Source of the DNA: a bacterium
GTDB taxonomy: Bacteria; Cyanobacteriota; Vampirovibrionia; Obscuribacterales; Obscuribacteraceae
Direction: 5' to 3'
Assembly (NCBI GenBank): GCA_018062085.1
Contig: JAGOSY010000006.1
Coordinates: 151,463 to 215,462 of the forward strand
DNA length: 64,000 bases
This document shows positions 61,187-64,000 of the stretch, in pieces (within the stretch, counting starts at the first letter, position 1; the number at the start of each line of letters is the position of its first letter). The notes beneath the pieces were generated by a model. It was not told the origin of the DNA and ran no database searches. It saw only the letters and a program-made list of their open reading frames with translations. Position numbers and translations under genes: made by a program.

Positions 61187-62335
61187 CTAGGTAAAATTGT
61201 GCCTTGGATTCAAGGCACTGATAAGAAGGTCGTCACCAAGGAAATTCGCACCAGTAATTTGCCAATCAACACTGTCAGCCATCAATCTAGTATTAGCTGA
61301 AGCCACCACTGGCAATGCCTCTTTATCTACTAGCATCTTAGGCGCAACGAACCAGTAAAGCTCATCAACTAAACCAGCATCAATGAGGCTGCCAGCCAAT
61401 TGACCGCCGCCTTCGCATAATACTTTCTGACAGCCCTGCTCAAGCAAATATTGCAGCGCCTCTCTGGTATCAAGCCTACCAGTACCCTCCGGCGACTCAG
61501 ACAAAGAGACAAGACTGCAAGATGAAGGATAGTCACTCTGCTTGACCAGCAGCTCCTCTCGGCAAAAAATTATGGTTTTTCCTTGAGCAGCAAAAATACG
61601 AGCATCAGGCTTTACTGTGCAATTTGGGTCAAGCACGGCCCGAACCGGGTTGCGCACTAAATCATGATCAGTATTTGATTGCGTATCATCTCCCAGCCGA
61701 ACATCTAACTGCGGGTCATCTAGCCTGGCCGTATTAGCTCCAATCAAAACAGCATCATAGGCAGCACGCAAAGCCATGACAAATTTTCTAGCAGTGGCAC
61801 CAGTAACATAGCGACTAGCAGCAGTGCGATCGGCAATGCGACCATCGAGGGTTAGCGCCATCTTGAGCGAGAGCCAGGGCAGATTTTCATTAATGGCTTT
61901 GAAAAAACCACGATTTAAGTAACCACATTCACTTTCTAACACACCGACTGTCAGGTCAATACCAGCCTCACTAAGCTCTTTCAAGCCACCGCCAGCAACC
62001 TTCGGATTGGGATCAGCAATACCTACCACAACTCGGCTAAGCTTGTGTTCTATGATTTTTTTTGAGCACGGAGGCGTGCGGCCAAAATGACAGCACGGCT
62101 CTAAGTTGACATAGAGCGTCGCCCCAACACTCTGGTCTCCAGCTTGATTTAGAGCCTCAACTTCAGCATGGGGTAAGCCCGGAGCATGGTGATAACCTTC
62201 TCCAACTATCCGACCATCGGGGCTGACCACCACCGCTCCAACCATCGGGTTTGGAGCAGTAAACCCTTCCGCTTCTTGCCCTAGCTCAAGGGCCCGGCGC
62301 ATAAAGTGCTGGTCGGCAGTATCGAAACTATCCAA
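61187..62335 (-). CDS. ribD: Bifunctional riboflavin deaminase/reductase
   Basis: Carries out two steps of riboflavin synthesis: deamination of diaminohydroxyphosphoribosylaminopyrimidine and NADPH reduction of the ribosyl side chain. The N-terminal deaminase has HAEVEAL with the zinc histidine and catalytic glutamate, and EPCCHFGRTPPC with two zinc cysteines. The C-terminal reductase has SLKMALTLDGRIA and the VLCEGGGQLAGSLI turn. At 382 aa it is full length. It overlaps the end of pfkA by eight bases and is probably cotranscribed. Confidence 0.96.
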   Translation of the reverse strand: MDSFDTADQHFMRRALELGQEAEGFTAPNPMVGAVVVSPDGRIVGEGYHHAPGLPHAEVEALNQAGDQSVGATLYVNLEPCCHFGRTPPCSKKIIEHKLSRVVVGIADPNPKVAGGGLKELSEAGIDLTVGVLESECGYLNRGFFKAINENLPWLSLKMALTLDGRIADRTAASRYVTGATARKFVMALRAAYDAVLIGANTARLDDPQLDVRLGDDTQSNTDHDLVRNPVRAVLDPNCTVKPDARIFAAQGKTIIFCREELLVKQSDYPSSCSLVSLSESPEGTGRLDTREALQYLLEQGCQKVLCEGGGQLAGSLIDAGLVDELYWFVAPKMLVDKEALPVVASANTRLMADSVDWQITGANFLGDDLLISALNPRHNFT

Positions 62336-63371
62336 AGAAAACTTCAGCCACGCGATAAAGCTCCATATCGAGAGTCTTCAAGCTACTTGTGGCTTCCTCA
62401 ATGGCGACGTCATGCAACTTCGAACCTGACAGTGCTACCATGCGGCCAAATTTTTGTTCATGCACAAGCTGGGTAGCTTTAACACCAAAGCGGGTGGCCA
62501 AAACTCTATCGAAGGCTGTGGGGGCACCGCCACGCTGAATGTGGCCAAGAATAGTGGCCCTGGTCTCAAATCCGGTTTCGGCTTCGATTAGACGCGCCAA
62601 TTGATTGCCGATACTAGAACTATCAGAAGGCGAATCATGCGTAGGCTCTGCGCTGAGTTCACTAGCCTCAGTCGCACCGTCTGGCGACTCGAAGCGCGCC
62701 CCTTCAGCCACTACAACAATAGAATAGTCTCGGCCGCGAGAATGCCTGGTTTTGATAGCTTGCACTACTTCTTGGGCTTTAATCGGTTTCTCTGGCACTA
62801 GAATAAAGTCTGCACCACCAGCAATACCGCCATAGCAAGCAATCCAACCAGCTTTGCGGCCCATCACTTCGCAGACGAGCACGCGGTTATGCGACTCGGC
62901 AGTGGTATGCAAACGATCGATTGCTTCAGTGACGATGTTAATGGCAGTGTCGAAGCCAAAGGTAAAATCAGTGGCATTGATGTCGTTGTCGATAGTCTTA
63001 GGCACACAGACAACATTCAGATTGTGTTCCTTGTGAAGGCGATTAGCCACACTACAGGTATCAATGTCACCCACAGCAATGAGAGCGTCTAGTCGATTCT
63101 TGACGATATTTTCAGCAATGCGCTCAGGGCCACGGTCAAGCTTAAAAGGATTAGTGCGTGAGGTACGCAGGATGGTTCCGCCGCGGTGAATCAAACCACC
63201 GGTAGACTGCATAGTCAGCGGCATCACCATGTTTTCGATAGGCCCGCGCCAGCCTTCTAAGAAACCAACTACTTCAGATGAATACTCTTTGACGCTTGTT
63301 CTCACCACCGCTCTAATTACGGCGTTCAAGCCAGGGCAATCCCCACCACCAGTCAAAATTCCAATACGCAT
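62328..63371 (-). CDS. pfkA: 6-phosphofructokinase, PPi-type residues
   Basis: 347 aa. Converts fructose 6-phosphate to the 1,6-bisphosphate. TGGGDCPGLN, RGGTILRTSR, FGFDTAINIVTEAIDRLHTTAE and MGRKAGWI are family motifs. The donor-site motif is GDIDT at 101-105, where close relatives have GGEDT and ATP enzymes have GGDGS. The following PKTIDND has lysine at 125 where ATP enzymes have glycine. Both D104 and K125 are the residues linked to pyrophosphate use, though some ATP-dependent group III enzymes also have them. It overlaps ribD by eight bases and is divergent from sucC. Confidence 0.93.
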   Translation of the reverse strand: MRIGILTGGGDCPGLNAVIRAVVRTSVKEYSSEVVGFLEGWRGPIENMVMPLTMQSTGGLIHRGGTILRTSRTNPFKLDRGPERIAENIVKNRLDALIAVGDIDTCSVANRLHKEHNLNVVCVPKTIDNDINATDFTFGFDTAINIVTEAIDRLHTTAESHNRVLVCEVMGRKAGWIACYGGIAGGADFILVPEKPIKAQEVVQAIKTRHSRGRDYSIVVVAEGARFESPDGATEASELSAEPTHDSPSDSSSIGNQLARLIEAETGFETRATILGHIQRGGAPTAFDRVLATRFGVKATQLVHEQKFGRMVALSGSKLHDVAIEEATSSLKTLDMELYRVAEVFFG

Positions 63372-63555
63372 TTCGGTTTCTCTTTTGATTTTCCCATGCC
63401 AAGCGGCAACTATCGTCCGTCATCGTTAGGATGTAAGGGCCACCAGTATACTTAGCGGCCAAATCGTCGGGCGGAAGGCTTAAGAATCATAAAGTTCTAA
63501 GGGTTTTCGGCCGCAGTGTCTTACATTTATAGACTGCCAATAAGAGGACACGATC

Positions 63556-64000
63556 TTGAATCTCTACGAATACGAAGCCAAGCGAATTTTTGCCGAAGGG
63601 GGCATCAATGTACCGCCTTCTCAACGCATCACCAAGCCAGAAGAATTGGCCAAAATCCATTTCGGTTATCCGCTAACCCTCAAATGCCAGGTCTTGGCAG
63701 GCGGCCGAGGAAAAGCCGGCGGCATCAAATTTGCCAAAGACTTAAAAGACGGCATGGTACTTGCCAAGGACATGCTCAAACTTTCAATCAAAGATTCAAA
63801 AACCGAAAGTCTATTGGTTGAGCCCAAGATGTCTATCGCCCGCGAGCTCTATCTTGCTGTCACCTTAGACCGCGACCGCGGCTGCCCTATTTTTATCGCC
63901 TCAGCTGAAGGCGGAATTGAAATCGAATCGTCATCTAACGTATTGACCGAGCCAATTCCAAACCCATATCACCCCTTTGTCGGTCGCAACCTAGCGCAAA
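63556..64000 (+). CDS. sucC: Succinyl-CoA synthetase beta subunit, 3' end outside window
   Basis: The ADP/GDP-forming succinyl-CoA ligase beta chain of the citric acid cycle. It starts at TTG 63556 with AGAGGA eight bases upstream. NLYEYEAKRIFAEGGINVPP, CQVLAGGRGKAGGIKFAKD (ATP-grasp glycine loop) and EPKMSIARELYLAVTLDR are the family N-terminal motifs. It is open to the last base of the window, so only about 148 codons are seen. sucD is expected to follow. Together with the acyl-CoA carboxylase and B12 mutase subunit it is consistent with propionyl-CoA/succinyl-CoA metabolism. Confidence 0.94.
   Translation, partial: MNLYEYEAKRIFAEGGINVPPSQRITKPEELAKIHFGYPLTLKCQVLAGGRGKAGGIKFAKDLKDGMVLAKDMLKLSIKDSKTESLLVEPKMSIARELYLAVTLDRDRGCPIFIASAEGGIEIESSSNVLTEPIPNPYHPFVGRNLAQ

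Overview
The window is a gene-dense bacterial chromosome segment with about 50 protein genes on both strands. I see no rRNA, tRNA, insertion sequence, prophage or CRISPR array. The gene set points to a Gram-negative-type, non-photosynthetic bacterium. It has several PatA-like DUF4388 regulators, a primary sigma factor with no large region 1.1, many TTG/GTG starts, large low-complexity signalling proteins and LysM proteins. My best guess, which is inference only, is a non-photosynthetic cyanobacterial relative (Melainabacteria/Vampirovibrionia, Obscuribacter-like). No marker in the window proves this.

Layout. 1-10.5 kb: a TPR-like membrane protein cut by the window edge, a large dCache-HAMP-GAF-GAF-GGDEF diguanylate cyclase, a HAD phosphatase, a c-type haem-binding domain protein, folK, acpS, a PemK-like toxin, a cobalamin-binding mutase subunit and a thiamine-diphosphate 2-oxo-acid decarboxylase. 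10.5-19 kb: a 752-aa protein of unknown function, a broken Asp/Glu racemase gene, a MATE exporter, an O-antigen-ligase-like protein, trpS preceded by a 36-codon basic ORF, and a DUF4388 protein carrying an in-frame trinucleotide repeat. 19-24 kb: primary sigma factor, mgtE, acyl-CoA carboxylase beta subunit and an unknown gene. 24-34.5 kb: a divergent ECF-like sigma factor followed by a 1482-aa Ala/Pro/Trp-rich protein ending in a Roadblock/LC7 domain, then pepA, a second DUF4388 protein and a secreted protein. 34.5-45.9 kb: a Gln-rich double-LysM protein, glycerate kinase, rpiB with a WYL-domain gene, argS, small secreted proteins, a 58-bp perfect palindrome, and an ECF sigma / triple-zinc-finger anti-sigma / CpxP-like operon. 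45.9-52.5 kb: metK, an FHA-adenylate cyclase, nagZ, a third DUF4388 protein with a degenerate GGDEF domain, and small membrane proteins. 52.5-60.8 kb: a minus-strand lipid-modification operon (desaturase, FAD oxidoreductase, DUF1365, CFA synthase, Sua5/TsaC, DUF1295, second CFA synthase, haem oxygenase). 61.2-64 kb: pfkA-ribD, and a sucC cut by the right edge.

How it fits together. Signalling dominates the accessory content: c-di-GMP synthesis, cAMP synthesis gated by FHA, two ECF-type sigma modules, and three DUF4388 proteins of differing architecture. The acyl-CoA carboxylase beta subunit, the B12-binding mutase subunit and sucC are consistent with a propionyl-CoA/methylmalonyl-CoA/succinyl-CoA route whose other parts lie outside the window. 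The best candidate for something undescribed is the 24.3-29.4 kb sigma-Roadblock pair. A degenerate ECF-type sigma factor sits 51 bp upstream of a giant protein. That protein begins with an anti-sigma-like helical segment lacking cysteines, carries three families of internal repeats, and ends in a Roadblock domain.
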